A stretch of DNA of 64,000 bases from Bacteroidota bacterium (GTDB lineage: Bacteria > Bacteroidota > Bacteroidia > B-17B0 > Aurantibacillaceae). The notes below the pieces were generated by a model. That model saw nothing but the letters and a program-made list of their open reading frames with translations, was not told the origin of the DNA and did not search any database. Both the position numbers and the translations under genes were made by a program. The stretch covers positions 310,001 to 374,000 of the forward strand of contig JAUXTT010000017.1 in the NCBI GenBank assembly GCA_030684395.1, written 5' to 3'. Shown one piece after another: positions 14,412-23,011 of the stretch. Numbering within the stretch: position 1 is the stretch's first letter; the number at the start of each line of letters is the position of its first letter.

Positions 14412-15914
14412 TTATTTCTCCAAAACAATCCTGAAAGTAGTTCCTTGACCGGGCTCTGTGCGTTTTACAAAGATCTTTCCATTGTGATAATTTTCTATTA
14501 TACGCTTACATAAAGACAAGCCTAATCCCCAACCTCTTTGTTTGGTAGTAAAGCCTGGTTCAAAAACAGTTTTTGCTTTTCCTTTCGGGATTCCTTTTCC
14601 TGTGTCACTAAAGTCGATGTAAACATATTGGGTCGCATCCGTAACATCAACGGTAATGCTTCCTTTTCCATCCATTGCATCAACAGCATTCTTACAAAGA
14701 TTTTCTACAACCCATTCAAACAAAGGAATACTTATTTTTGCAGTCACATTTTTTTCAGAGCAGTTTACCGCGAAGCTCACATTACGTGATGTACGTAGCT
14801 TGATATAATCTACAGCGTGATCCAATACCTGTTTGATATTTTCGCTTTGCATGTTAGGAACGGAGCCAATCTTGGAAAAACGCTCTGTTATAGTGTTTAA
14901 ACGATCTACATCTCTATTCAATTCTTTTATAATATCATCTTCTACACCTTGAGCTTTCAATAATTCCACCCAAGCCATTAATGAAGAAAGAGGGGTTCCT
15001 AATTGGTGAGCTGTTTCCTTACTCATACCTACCCAAACCTGATTTTGCTCAGATTTTCGGGCTGTACTAAATAAAGAGTAAGCTATCAATAAAAATAAAC
15101 CGATCACACCAAACTGAACATAAGGATAGTATTTGAGTTGTGTTAATAAAGTAGATTGCTCATAATAAATATAATTTTTTCCGCCTTCACCTAAATCAAT
15201 CTCTATCACCGGATTTTGAGAAGCCATGGATTGTAAACGTTCCTCCATTTTTATTGGGTCCGAAAATACAGAAGAATCCAAGTTACCATAAGCTAGAATA
15301 TTCTTCTTGGTGGAGTCAGTATAGATAACCGGCACAGATGCTGTATTTACAGCTACTTCGGAGATAAATGATTTTATTAAACTATCAAAAACAAGTTTGA
15401 TGTCGGTAAATACTTTGGAATCATTATAATACAAATAGTTTTTCTTACCCTTAAAATACTCCACTTCAATCGGAGGATATTTTTTCTTCATATCCAGAAA
15501 TTGCTGCCTTACGTAACTTGTATCTTTCTCTCTTAAAGTGTCAAGATTTCTGAACCCCGCTATCTTTTCTTTCTCGTTGGTAAGTATAACCGGAACGGTT
15601 GTGTTACTTTGAATCACTTTTAAAATAAAAGTAAGATCACTCATTTCAGCTGATGCTAAACGCTGTGTAGCCTGAGCGTACAACTCAGCTTTTTTTCGTT
15701 CTTCGAGTTTTATTTTTGTAAAAAGTTCGTTGGTAAAACGTACCAGTTTAGCTTTTTTCTGAACCGCTTCTGCCCACAATTTTACTTTGGTGCGCTCTTC
15801 GTCGGCGATCTTTTTCACTAAACTATTGGTGTACCACAACGAAACTATAATGATAACAATAGCGATCACAAAGAGTACTATTTTCCATTGTTGTTTGCGT
15901 GTGTAGATGTTCAT
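14412..15914 (-). CDS. Membrane sensor histidine kinase
   Basis: This 500-residue kinase has two membrane segments (about residues 11-30 and 272-290) bounding a periplasmic sensor region of about 240 residues that shows two similar halves (VPVILTNEKEKIAGFRNLD and VPVIYTDSTKKNILAYGNLD, each read in part). The catalytic part has the H-box KETAHQLGTPLSSL with phosphoacceptor His303, the N-box ENLCKNAVDAM, the D-box DTGKGIP and the G-box GWGLGLSL, ending in FRIVLEK. It should autophosphorylate and signal to a response regulator, but none is encoded nearby, so the partner is unlinked. It starts 14 bp after rlmN on the same strand and is probably co-transcribed with it. Confidence 0.92.
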   Translation of the reverse strand: MNIYTRKQQWKIVLFVIAIVIIIVSLWYTNSLVKKIADEERTKVKLWAEAVQKKAKLVRFTNELFTKIKLEERKKAELYAQATQRLASAEMSDLTFILKVIQSNTTVPVILTNEKEKIAGFRNLDTLREKDTSYVRQQFLDMKKKYPPIEVEYFKGKKNYLYYNDSKVFTDIKLVFDSLIKSFISEVAVNTASVPVIYTDSTKKNILAYGNLDSSVFSDPIKMEERLQSMASQNPVIEIDLGEGGKNYIYYEQSTLLTQLKYYPYVQFGVIGLFLLIAYSLFSTARKSEQNQVWVGMSKETAHQLGTPLSSLMAWVELLKAQGVEDDIIKELNRDVDRLNTITERFSKIGSVPNMQSENIKQVLDHAVDYIKLRTSRNVSFAVNCSEKNVTAKISIPLFEWVVENLCKNAVDAMDGKGSITVDVTDATQYVYIDFSDTGKGIPKGKAKTVFEPGFTTKQRGWGLGLSLCKRIIENYHNGKIFVKRTEPGQGTTFRIVLEK

Positions 15915-15928
15915 AAACCGAGCAAATT

Positions 15929-16993
15929 TTATGCTTTTAAAATCGGACTAGCAACTTTGTTTTTATTGGCAAGCTGTCCGCAGGCTGCATCAATATCTTT
16001 TCCTCTGCTTCTTCTTACATTTACTACAACTCCTTTATCCGCAAGGTATCTGAAAAAAGTATTCAATCGTTCAGGTGTGGTTTGTTGAAATTCCCCATCA
16101 TCAATTGGATTATACTCAATGATGTTTACTTTAGATGGAACTCTTGCACAGAATTTTGCCAGATCTTTCGCATCCTGCAAACTATCATTAAAATCTTTAA
16201 AAGCAATATATTCAAACGTTACTTTATTCCCTGTTTTGTTATAATAATAATTCATCGCATCCGCCAAATTATCCAATGTATTGGTTTCATTGATCGGCAT
16301 GATGTGATTGCGCTTTTCATCATCGGCTGCATGTAGTGACAAAGCCAAATTAAATTTTACGTCATCATCTCCCAAAGCTTGGATCATTTTTGCAACACCC
16401 GCTGTAGAAACGGTAATACGCTTAGCCGCCATGCCCAATCCGTTTTGAGATGTAATGTGGTTTACGGAATTAATTACTTCTTTATAATTTAATAAAGGTT
16501 CGCCCATTCCCATGTAAACAATATTGGTAAGTGGTTGTCCGTATTTTTCTTCTGATAATTTTTTTACTAAAGCAACCTGATCATAGATCTCACCTGCAGT
16601 TAGGTTACGTAAACGTTTTAATCTGCCCGTTGCGCAAAATTTACAAGTTAAACTGCATCCAACCTGAGAAGAGATGCAAACCGTCATGCGTGTGTCGGTT
16701 GGAATCAATACACTTTCCACAATTTTGTTGTCCTGCAATTTCATGGCGCATTTAATAGTCCTATCACCACTAATCTGCATTTCGCTAATAGTAACCGGAC
16801 TGATCTCAAAACCATTTTCAAGTTTGGCTCTTGTGTCTTTCGAAAGATTGGTCATTTCACCAAAGCTGATAGCACTTTTCTGCCACAACCATTGATAAAC
16901 CTGCTTTGCACGAAATGCTGGTTCGCCCATTGTTTTAAAAACCCCGGTAAGTTCTTCTTGAGTTAAACTACGTATGTCTTTTAAATTTTCCAA
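15929..16993 (-). CDS. rlmN: Dual-specificity 23S rRNA A2503 / tRNA A37 C2-methyltransferase
   Basis: RlmN is a radical-SAM enzyme that methylates C2 of A2503 in 23S rRNA and A37 in some tRNAs. The 354-residue protein has the CxxxCxxC cluster motif CSLTCKFC at 113-120 and the methyl-transfer Cys338 in AACGQLANK, plus the GMGEPLLN SAM-binding segment. The start is unusual: conserved N-terminal residues (DIRSLTQEEL) lie directly after a TTG at 16993, and the next ATG is at residue 22, inside the conserved helix. A perfect promoter ends 6 bases before this TTG, so the message may be leaderless. It is the first gene before the histidine kinase and divergent from uppS. Confidence 0.93.
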   Translation of the reverse strand: MENLKDIRSLTQEELTGVFKTMGEPAFRAKQVYQWLWQKSAISFGEMTNLSKDTRAKLENGFEISPVTISEMQISGDRTIKCAMKLQDNKIVESVLIPTDTRMTVCISSQVGCSLTCKFCATGRLKRLRNLTAGEIYDQVALVKKLSEEKYGQPLTNIVYMGMGEPLLNYKEVINSVNHITSQNGLGMAAKRITVSTAGVAKMIQALGDDDVKFNLALSLHAADDEKRNHIMPINETNTLDNLADAMNYYYNKTGNKVTFEYIAFKDFNDSLQDAKDLAKFCARVPSKVNIIEYNPIDDGEFQQTTPERLNTFFRYLADKGVVVNVRRSRGKDIDAACGQLANKNKVASPILKA

Positions 16994-16998
16994 GTCTG

Positions 16999-17031
16999 CA
17001 AAGATACGGAGGAAAAATGCCTTTTCCCAAA
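16999..17031 (-). promoter_or_regulatory. Predicted promoter of rlmN
   Basis: Minus-strand TTTG (17031-17028), 21-base spacer, TATCTTTG (17006-16999): an exact consensus match. The expected initiation point, around 16993-16994, coincides with the proposed TTG start codon. Confidence 0.6.
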
Positions 17032-17134
17032 TCCGCGTGTTAATTATTGCTTGAAAATCAGCACTTTTTGAGCGTTTTAAACACCCGTTTTATCGCTTAA
17101 AATGAGTATATTCGCAGACATTTTTTGGGACTTA

Positions 17135-17875
17135 ATGGACTACAAGAGCAAAATAAACGCTGAAAAACTACCAAAGCATATTGCCATCATCATGGATGGT
17201 AATGGCAGATGGGCAAAACAGCAAGGAGAACAGCGGATTTTTGGACATCATAATGGTGTTTCCTCAGTGCGCGATACAACTGAAGCTGCGGCAGAACTGG
17301 GAGTTAAGTACTTAACCTTGTATGCTTTTAGTACCGAAAACTGGAACCGCCCGAAAGATGAAGTGGAGGCTTTGATGGAATTGTTGGTGATGACCATCAG
17401 CAAAGAAACTGAAACCTTATTGAAAAACGGGATCAGATTAGAAACCATTGGTGATATTGATTCATTGCCTGCATCCTGCAAATACCAATTACAGGAAGCA
17501 AAAGAGGCAACAAAGGCAGGAGACAGAATGACCTTAGTGCTTGCATTAAGTTATTCTTCCAAATGGGAGATCGTTAAAGCGGTTAAAGAAATTGCCCAGG
17601 AGGCTAAAGACGGGAAACTAAAGCCCGAAGACATTACAGAAGAGTTGTTTGCAGGAAAGCTTTGTACAAGCGGAATGCCCGATCCTGAATTGATGATCCG
17701 TACAAGCGGAGAACACCGTATTAGCAACTTTTTATTGTGGCAATTATCCTACGCTGAATTTTATTTCACCGAAAAATTATGGCCGGATTTCCGCAAAGAA
17801 GATCTTTACGAAGCCATCTATAACTACCAAAATCGCGAAAGACGCTTTGGAAAAACAAGCGAGCAGATACAATAA
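17135..17875 (+). CDS. uppS: Isoprenyl (undecaprenyl) diphosphate synthase
   Basis: UppS condenses isopentenyl diphosphate units onto farnesyl diphosphate in cis to make the C55 carrier lipid for peptidoglycan and O-antigen. The 246-residue protein has the signature HIAIIMDGNGRWA with the magnesium-binding Asp21, then TLYAFSTENWNRP and the C-terminal MIRTSGEHRISNFLLWQ block with the conserved Arg residues. I chose the ATG at 17135, 15 residues before the conserved core; an ATG at 17102 would add 11 residues. It heads the outer-envelope cluster uppS-bamA-ompH-ompH, a conserved Bacteroidota order. Confidence 0.95.
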   Translation: MDYKSKINAEKLPKHIAIIMDGNGRWAKQQGEQRIFGHHNGVSSVRDTTEAAAELGVKYLTLYAFSTENWNRPKDEVEALMELLVMTISKETETLLKNGIRLETIGDIDSLPASCKYQLQEAKEATKAGDRMTLVLALSYSSKWEIVKAVKEIAQEAKDGKLKPEDITEELFAGKLCTSGMPDPELMIRTSGEHRISNFLLWQLSYAEFYFTEKLWPDFRKEDLYEAIYNYQNRERRFGKTSEQIQ

Positions 17876-17943
17876 ATCCTGTTAATTCATGTTAATCCAT
17901 TTTACCACCTAAAACCAATTAAAGATATTTGTTACCTACCGAA

Positions 17944-20514
17944 ATGAACGTGAATCAGATTAAAAGACTAATCCCATTATTTGTTCTTGCATTATTTGCA
18001 TTTACATCGCAGGCGCAAATAAAACCAATTGGAAGTACCGATAGCATCGATTACTTACACCCTAAAGATTATACCATTGGTGCAATTGAAATTAAAGGAC
18101 TGAAGTCTCTTGACAAAAACGTGATCAAATTAATGTCGGGTTTGTACGAAGGACAAAAGATAAAAGTTCCGGGAGATGCTACTGCCGATGCTATTAAAAA
18201 ATTATGGAAGGCAGGTTTTTTTGATGATGTAAAAATTTATCAGGAAAAAGTTATTGGAAACGACATCTTCTTAACCATTGAATTACAGGAACGTCCGCGT
18301 CTTTCAAAGTTTTCATTTAAAGGCGTAAAGAAAAATGAAGCTGATGATATTCGTGAAAAGGTTCGTTTGGTTCGTCAGAAGATTGTAACAGATTACCTGT
18401 TGGCTAATGTAAAAACACAGATCAAAGAGTTTTATGTTGACAAGGGGTATTACAATGCGGATGTAGAGATCATCAGTGAAGAAGATAAAGACTCGAAAAA
18501 CAAAGATGTAATTCTTACCATTAAAGTAACCAAAGGAAAAAAGGTTCGCATTGAAGATGTAGTTTTTTATGGCAACACTGTTATGAAAACCGGCAAACTT
18601 CGCCGTAAGATGAAAGAAACAAAACGTTACAGGTGGTACACCTTTTTTAATAGCGGAAAATTTCTGGAAGAAAACTACGAAGCAGACAAGCCAACTCTTC
18701 TTACAAAATATCTTTCTTTGGGATACAGGGATGCACGCATAGCAAAAGACACTTTTTATTTTGTTTCTCCAAATCGTGTTAAAATTGAGATTACTATGGA
18801 TGAAGGAAGGAAGTATTATTTCCGTAATATATCCTGGTTGGGTAATAGTAAATTCAGAACCGGGCAATTAGATACTATCCTCGGAATTAAAAAAGGTGAT
18901 ACCTACGATCAATCTGTACTCGAACAAAAATTATACATGAACCCAAGTGGTATTGATGTGAGTTCGCTTTACATGGATGACGGGTACTTATTCTTCCAGG
19001 TAAATCCAACCGAAACAAATGTAGAGAACGATTCTATTGATATGGAAATCCATATATACGAAGGAAAACAAGCTATCATCAACAAAGTAACTGTAGTAGG
19101 AAATACCAAAACGAACGATCATGTGATTTACCGCGAAATCCGTACACGCCCGGGGCAATTGTTCCGCCGTTCGGATATCATGCGTACACAACGAGAACTT
19201 TCTCAGTTAGGATATTTTGATCCCGAAAAACTAGGTGTTACACCAACACCAAATGCTGCGGATGGCACAGTAGATATTGAGTACAAAGTAGAAGAAAAAC
19301 CTTCTGATCAATTAGAACTATCTGGTGGTTGGGGAGCAGGTCAGTTGGTTGGAACATTAGGGGTTTCCTTCAATAATTTCTCTGCCCGCAATTTCTTCAA
19401 AAAAGGATCGTGGCAGCCACTTCCTTCCGGTGATGGACAGAAGTTAAGCATTCGTGCACAAAGTTCAGGTGTATATTATCAAAGTTATAACGCCTCTTTT
19501 ACTGAGCCATGGCTTGGAGGTAAAAAACCAAATTCATTAAGCTTTAGTGTTTTCAAAAACGTTCAATCTAACGGACAAAAGAAACGTATTAAAGATAGTG
19601 AAGGAACAAAAATTGCAAACCCATTACGTGCAGATATTAATATCACAGGGGTTTCAATGGGATTTGGTAAACGTTTGAAATGGCCGGATGATTATTTCAG
19701 TATTTATGCCGAACAGTATTTCGGGCATTATAATTTACACAACTATACTTCGGTGTTTACCTTTGGTAATGGTGTTGCTAATAACATTCGTACCACACTT
19801 AACTTTAGCAGAAACTCTTTACAAGGAAATCCAATTTTCCCAACAGGTGGTTCTAATATTGTTTTCTCAGCAATGTTAACGCCTCCTTATTCTGCTTTCA
19901 ACAAAAAAGACTATTCCGTTATTTCTGACCAAGAGCGTTACAAATTTTTAGAATATCAGAAATACAAATTCACCACACAATGGTATATGCAGCTTACCAA
20001 TAAGCGTGCGCCCGAAGGCAAGGAAGCACGTAACTTGATTTTACGCGCAAGTTATGGTTTTGGTATTTTAGGAATGTACAATAAGAAAGTTGGTGTTTCT
20101 CCTTTCGAACGCTTTTATTTAGGAGGAAGTGGTTTAACCGGTTTTGCTTTGGATGGACGTGAGATCATTGCATTGAGAGGTTATCAGGATAACTCTATTG
20201 CTGGTGGAAGTAATCAGGGAGCAGCTATCATTTCTAAATACACTATGGAATTACGTTATCCTATTTCCTTGAATCCGCAGGCTACCGTATTTGCATTGGC
20301 TTTTGCTGAAGCAGGAAATGCAGTTGACAATATGAAACAGTTTCAACCGTTTAATGTGAAACGAAGCGCCGGAGCAGGTGTAAGAATTTTCTTACCTATG
20401 TTTGGTTTACTTGGTTTTGATTATGGCTGGAATTTTGATAAAACACCTAACAATGCTCAATTGTATAAAGGACAATTCCACTTTACAATTGGGGCACAAA
20501 TTGGAGAATTATAA
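17944..20514 (+). CDS. bamA: Outer membrane protein assembly factor BamA
   Basis: BamA is the central subunit of the machine that folds beta-barrel proteins into the outer membrane. The 856-residue protein begins with a signal peptide cleaved near FTSQAQ, followed by about five POTRA domains (to roughly residue 450; the first reads YTIGAIEIKGLKSLDKNVIK, the last KQAIINKVTVVGNTKTNDHVI) and a C-terminal 16-strand Omp85 barrel with the LSGGWGAGQLVGTLG strand and the late GLLGFDYGWNFD region. It ends in a hydrophobic/aromatic strand as expected. The ATG at 17944 gives a proper signal peptide; a TTG at 17929 is less likely. It lies 68 bp after uppS and just before two Skp-like chaperone genes. Confidence 0.94.
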   Translation: MNVNQIKRLIPLFVLALFAFTSQAQIKPIGSTDSIDYLHPKDYTIGAIEIKGLKSLDKNVIKLMSGLYEGQKIKVPGDATADAIKKLWKAGFFDDVKIYQEKVIGNDIFLTIELQERPRLSKFSFKGVKKNEADDIREKVRLVRQKIVTDYLLANVKTQIKEFYVDKGYYNADVEIISEEDKDSKNKDVILTIKVTKGKKVRIEDVVFYGNTVMKTGKLRRKMKETKRYRWYTFFNSGKFLEENYEADKPTLLTKYLSLGYRDARIAKDTFYFVSPNRVKIEITMDEGRKYYFRNISWLGNSKFRTGQLDTILGIKKGDTYDQSVLEQKLYMNPSGIDVSSLYMDDGYLFFQVNPTETNVENDSIDMEIHIYEGKQAIINKVTVVGNTKTNDHVIYREIRTRPGQLFRRSDIMRTQRELSQLGYFDPEKLGVTPTPNAADGTVDIEYKVEEKPSDQLELSGGWGAGQLVGTLGVSFNNFSARNFFKKGSWQPLPSGDGQKLSIRAQSSGVYYQSYNASFTEPWLGGKKPNSLSFSVFKNVQSNGQKKRIKDSEGTKIANPLRADINITGVSMGFGKRLKWPDDYFSIYAEQYFGHYNLHNYTSVFTFGNGVANNIRTTLNFSRNSLQGNPIFPTGGSNIVFSAMLTPPYSAFNKKDYSVISDQERYKFLEYQKYKFTTQWYMQLTNKRAPEGKEARNLILRASYGFGILGMYNKKVGVSPFERFYLGGSGLTGFALDGREIIALRGYQDNSIAGGSNQGAAIISKYTMELRYPISLNPQATVFALAFAEAGNAVDNMKQFQPFNVKRSAGAGVRIFLPMFGLLGFDYGWNFDKTPNNAQLYKGQFHFTIGAQIGEL

Positions 20515-20520
20515 AACAGT

Positions 20521-20563
20521 CCCGATAGCCCCGCCTGAATGACTCAGTCGGGCAGGTATCGGG
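20521..20563. repeat. CCCGATA...TATCGGG inverted repeat
   Basis: Inverted arms CCCGATA (20521-20527) and TATCGGG (20557-20563) lie in the short gap between bamA and the first ompH. The same arms form the perfect palindrome at 45191-45208. No T-run follows, so it is not an obvious terminator and may instead affect mRNA stability. Confidence 0.5.
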
Positions 20564-20579
20564 ATTAAAATTAAAAAAC

Positions 20580-21104
20580 ATGAAAAGATTAATTGGCACA
20601 CTTTTAGTAATTGCAACCATCGGAGTTGGTTCTTTGAAAGCTCAAAAATTCGGCTACGTTGATTCGGAATATATTTTAAACAGTATTCCTGAATACAAAG
20701 CTGCAAAAACCGAAATGGATAAACTATCAGCTGACTGGCAAAAAGAGATCGAGTTAAAATATGCTGAGATCGATAAATTGTATAAAGCATATCAGGCAGA
20801 ACAAATCTTACTTACTGATGAAATGAAAAAGAAACGTGAGAATGAGATCGTGAACAGAGAAGCAGAAGCAAAAGACCTGCAAAAAGCTAAATTTGGAGTA
20901 GACGGGGAATTATTCAAAAAACGAATGGAATTAATAAAACCCATTCAGGATAAAGTATACAATGCGGTAAAAGCCGTGGCAGACAAGGGCGGATTAGCAG
21001 TGATTTTCGATAAAAATAGTGACTTAACCATTTTGTACTCTAATCCTAAATTCGATAAAAGTGAGGCAGTATTAGATTATTTGGGCTATAACAAAAAGAA
21101 ATAA
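20580..21104 (+). CDS. OmpH/Skp family periplasmic chaperone (first copy)
   Basis: This 174-residue protein has a signal peptide (cleavage near SLKAQ) and the Skp/OmpH plan: a short strand KFGYVDSEYILNSIPEY, a long charged coiled coil (about residues 45-125), and the closing GLAVIFDKNSDLTILYSNP strands. Skp trimers hold unfolded outer-membrane proteins in the periplasm and hand them to BamA. Its position directly after bamA supports this role. The start ATG at 20580 gives a good signal peptide. It is one of two tandem copies. Confidence 0.9.
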   Translation: MKRLIGTLLVIATIGVGSLKAQKFGYVDSEYILNSIPEYKAAKTEMDKLSADWQKEIELKYAEIDKLYKAYQAEQILLTDEMKKKRENEIVNREAEAKDLQKAKFGVDGELFKKRMELIKPIQDKVYNAVKAVADKGGLAVIFDKNSDLTILYSNPKFDKSEAVLDYLGYNKKK

Positions 21105-21136
21105 TAAATTCGTACAATATTAGAATAAAACAAACA

Positions 21137-21182
21137 GGCTACAGCGTAGCCAAACATTATTAACCAAAGGCTACAGCGTAGC
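21137..21182. repeat. Paired GGCTACAGCGTAGCC palindromes
   Basis: Two copies of the hairpin-forming unit GGCTACAGCGTAGC lie at 21137-21151 and 21169-21182 in the gap between the two ompH genes. Each can form a 6-bp stem with a 3-base loop. Confidence 0.6.
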
Positions 21183-21195
21183 AAAAATAAGTAAG

Positions 21196-21807
21196 ATGAA
21201 AAAAGTAACAAAAACACTGGCTTTAATTTTAGTAGGATTAGCGGTTAACTCGGCTGTAATGGCTCAAAAAATAGCTCATATTCAATTAGATTCATTGATC
21301 ACTTTAATGCCTGAAACCAAAAAAGCACAGGACATTGCACAGGAGTATTTGAAGCAATTGGAAAAAGAGATTACTATGATGCAAACGGAGTTTCAAACGA
21401 AACTTACCGATTACCAAACAAACGGGGCAACATACAGCGATTTAGTAAAGAAAAACAAAGAAGAAGAATTGCAGATGTTACAGCAACGTATTGAAGGATT
21501 CAGAGAGCAGGCTCAGCAGGATTACCAAAAAAAATATGGTGAGTTATCAAAACCAATTTACGACAAGGCTAAAAAAGGTATTGATGCAGTTGCTAAAGAA
21601 TCAGGTTACAAATATGTGTTAGATACAAGCACAGGTTTAGTTCTTTATTCAGAAGCATCAGATGATATTCTCCCTTTAGTAAAAAAGAAATTAGACACTA
21701 TGCCTGAAGCGGTATTACCGGGAGCAACTCCAAGCAACACTCCACCAAAAGGTGGTACAACTCCACCAAAAGGCGGAACTACACCTCCTAAATCAGGTGG
21801 GAAATAA
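21196..21807 (+). CDS. OmpH/Skp family periplasmic chaperone (second copy)
   Basis: This 203-residue Skp-like protein has a signal peptide (cleavage near AVMAQK), the OmpH start KIAHIQLDSLITLMPETKKA, a long coiled coil and the KYVLDTSTGLVLYSE closing strands. It differs from its upstream neighbour by a C-terminal tail of about 28 residues made of repeated TPPKGGT units, which is probably flexible. It should act with the first copy as a periplasmic holdase for BamA substrates. It is followed by a clear terminator at 21834-21862, marking the end of the uppS-bamA-ompH-ompH unit. Confidence 0.9.
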   Translation: MKKVTKTLALILVGLAVNSAVMAQKIAHIQLDSLITLMPETKKAQDIAQEYLKQLEKEITMMQTEFQTKLTDYQTNGATYSDLVKKNKEEELQMLQQRIEGFREQAQQDYQKKYGELSKPIYDKAKKGIDAVAKESGYKYVLDTSTGLVLYSEASDDILPLVKKKLDTMPEAVLPGATPSNTPPKGGTTPPKGGTTPPKSGGK

Positions 21808-21833
21808 TTGAATTAAGGTTTATGAATGCAGAA

Positions 21834-21862
21834 AGCTGTGAGATAATTCTCACGGCTTTTTT
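21834..21862 (+). terminator. Rho-independent terminator after ompH
   Basis: Stem AGCTGTGAGA (21834-21843) pairs with TCTCACGGCT (21848-21857), with one G-U pair, followed by a six-T run. Confidence 0.85.
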
Positions 21863-21987
21863 GTTGCTATTAGAAGGGGGCGTAAAATCAGTTGTCCTAA
21901 AAGAGCGGACAACTCAAAAGATATATGAAAACTACCGTTTCAAGGCAATATATTTAACTTCGTCACAACTTGTAACCAACCGAATTC

Positions 21988-22006
21988 TATAAAAACAAAA
22001 AATCCC
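21988..22006. repeat. 19-bp terminator-tail repeat, copy A
   Basis: TATAAAAACAAAAAATCCC is identical to 23029-23047. Both copies lie on the leftward side of a copy of the atpG 3' end, extending the similarity of the two flanks of the Bro-N gene past the coding sequence. Confidence 0.7.
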
Positions 22007-22038
22007 GCCCCCTTCGACAAGCTCAGGATGACGGGATT
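22001..22038 (-). terminator. Hairpin terminator downstream of the Bro-N gene, built on a CTTCGAC repeat
   Basis: Read on the minus strand, AATCCCG (22038-22032) pairs with CGGGATT (22007-22001), followed by a TTTTTGTTTTT tract. The loop carries the CCCTTCGACAAGCTCAGG repeat (22010-22027). The T-tract is part of a 19-bp sequence repeated beside the atpG terminator. Confidence 0.65.
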
Positions 22039-22063
22039 ACTTAAAATAAAACGATCAACTCCC

Positions 22064-22117
22064 ACCCATTCAACGCTTCAGCACCTGCAACGATCTCGAG
22101 GATCTCGGTGGTGATGG
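22064..22117. repeat. Displaced copy of the atpG 3' end (direct repeat A)
   Basis: This 54-bp stretch matches the last codons of atpG (23094-23147) at 53 of 54 bases, in the same orientation. Read on the minus strand it encodes ITTEILEIVAGAEALNG, then continues in frame for WELIVLF to a TAA at 22041-22043. It has no start codon of its own and lies 12 bp after the Bro-N stop codon. Confidence 0.95.
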
Positions 22118-22129
22118 TTTCCCTCTGCA

Positions 22130-22963
22130 CTATTTCAATTTCCTTTTAACATCGATTAGACTTTTTGCCGATTGTTTGGTTACGATTTTTTTACCTGTTT
22201 TTGCTTCAATTTGTTTACGTGTGTTACCTGCAATAGTGCCCCCTTGTTTCGCAATTACTTTGCTTTCTTTAAAGCTTTTTGGTTTTTTCTCTTTACTTAT
22301 TTCTGTTGTTGATGCTTCGGCAAGCATATTCAAAACCAATTCCAAATTGGTCATATTATCACGAAGATTTTCCTTTTTAAGATCTTTGAATTGTTTGTAT
22401 TGCTTAACTGTTAATCCACTCCATGCCTTTGTTATTTCATCGGTTAATATTGCAAACTCTTGTCCCTTTTGCACCCCTCGACTCTCCCATTCATCTGTCA
22501 GGTCTTTTCTAACTTCAATACTCTTAAGACGTTGATTCACCCACTCTTTGCTGTAACCCTTTTTAAGATAGGTTTCGATTAAGCGATCAATGCCAATTTC
22601 CGGGTCTTCTATTTCATCAATGCGTTCTCGTGCTACTTTGGCTATCCACAGTTTAAAGGGCTCGGCTTTAGGAGAAGGAATGGATTGGATCAAGCGGAAT
22701 AACTGCTCTGTATCGGCAACATCTGTTACCCTCATTTTACCATCAGCTGCTTGCATTTTGAAAGCGTTACAATTTGTAACGGTTTCATTTCCTTCATCCT
22801 TTAGTCGCATTTTCAGCACCCTCCAATATACTTGTGGATTTGGACTATCAGTTAAAATGCTTATTACATCAACTATAGAGAAGTACCATTTCTCCTCTTC
22901 TTCATTCCAAACAGAGCGAACTTGTTTTTGCTCGAATAATTTTATTGCTGTTTCCTTTGACAT
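22130..22963 (-). CDS. Bro-N domain protein (phage antirepressor-like)
   Basis: This 277-residue protein has an N-terminal Bro-N domain (about residues 1-110; IKLFEQKQVRSVWNEEEEKW, then YFSIVDVISILTDS and the late TDVADTEQLFRLIQSIPSPKA), the DNA-binding domain of phage antirepressors and viral BRO proteins. A helical middle section (VNQRLKSIEVRKDLTDEWESRG) and a basic C-terminus (IAKQGGTIAGNTRKQIEAKTG) follow. Solitary genes of this type are widespread in bacteria and their role is not established. It is not a normal part of ATP synthase operons: it sits after atpG, between a complete atpG 3' end and a second copy of it. An operator-like palindrome lies 49 bp upstream. I cannot tell whether it mobilises the locus or is only carried. 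Confidence 0.85.
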   Translation of the reverse strand: MSKETAIKLFEQKQVRSVWNEEEEKWYFSIVDVISILTDSPNPQVYWRVLKMRLKDEGNETVTNCNAFKMQAADGKMRVTDVADTEQLFRLIQSIPSPKAEPFKLWIAKVARERIDEIEDPEIGIDRLIETYLKKGYSKEWVNQRLKSIEVRKDLTDEWESRGVQKGQEFAILTDEITKAWSGLTVKQYKQFKDLKKENLRDNMTNLELVLNMLAEASTTEISKEKKPKSFKESKVIAKQGGTIAGNTRKQIEAKTGKKIVTKQSAKSLIDVKRKLK

Positions 22964-23011
22964 AGGTTAATTTCTTAGAGTAAATTTAGCTCTATTTATA
23001 GCACGGTGTAG

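Noticed and set aside
18313-18867. Open frame of 184 codons on the minus strand inside bamA
   Set aside because: It lies wholly inside a well-supported gene, has no family pattern or signal for translation, and reads as an antisense shadow of the POTRA region.
21137-21182. CRISPR-like direct repeats between the ompH genes
   Set aside because: There are only two units, they are palindromes of 15 bases, the spacer is too short and no cas gene is near.
21892-21916. Inverted repeat AGTTGTCC/GGACAACT as a terminator
   Set aside because: The arms are perfect, but no T-run follows on either strand and a good terminator already lies upstream at 21834-21862.
22176-22970. Two plus-strand frames of about 120 codons over the Bro-N gene
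   Set aside because: Both are antisense to the Bro-N coding sequence, which has a clear family match; the antisense frames show only composition-driven hydrophobic runs.
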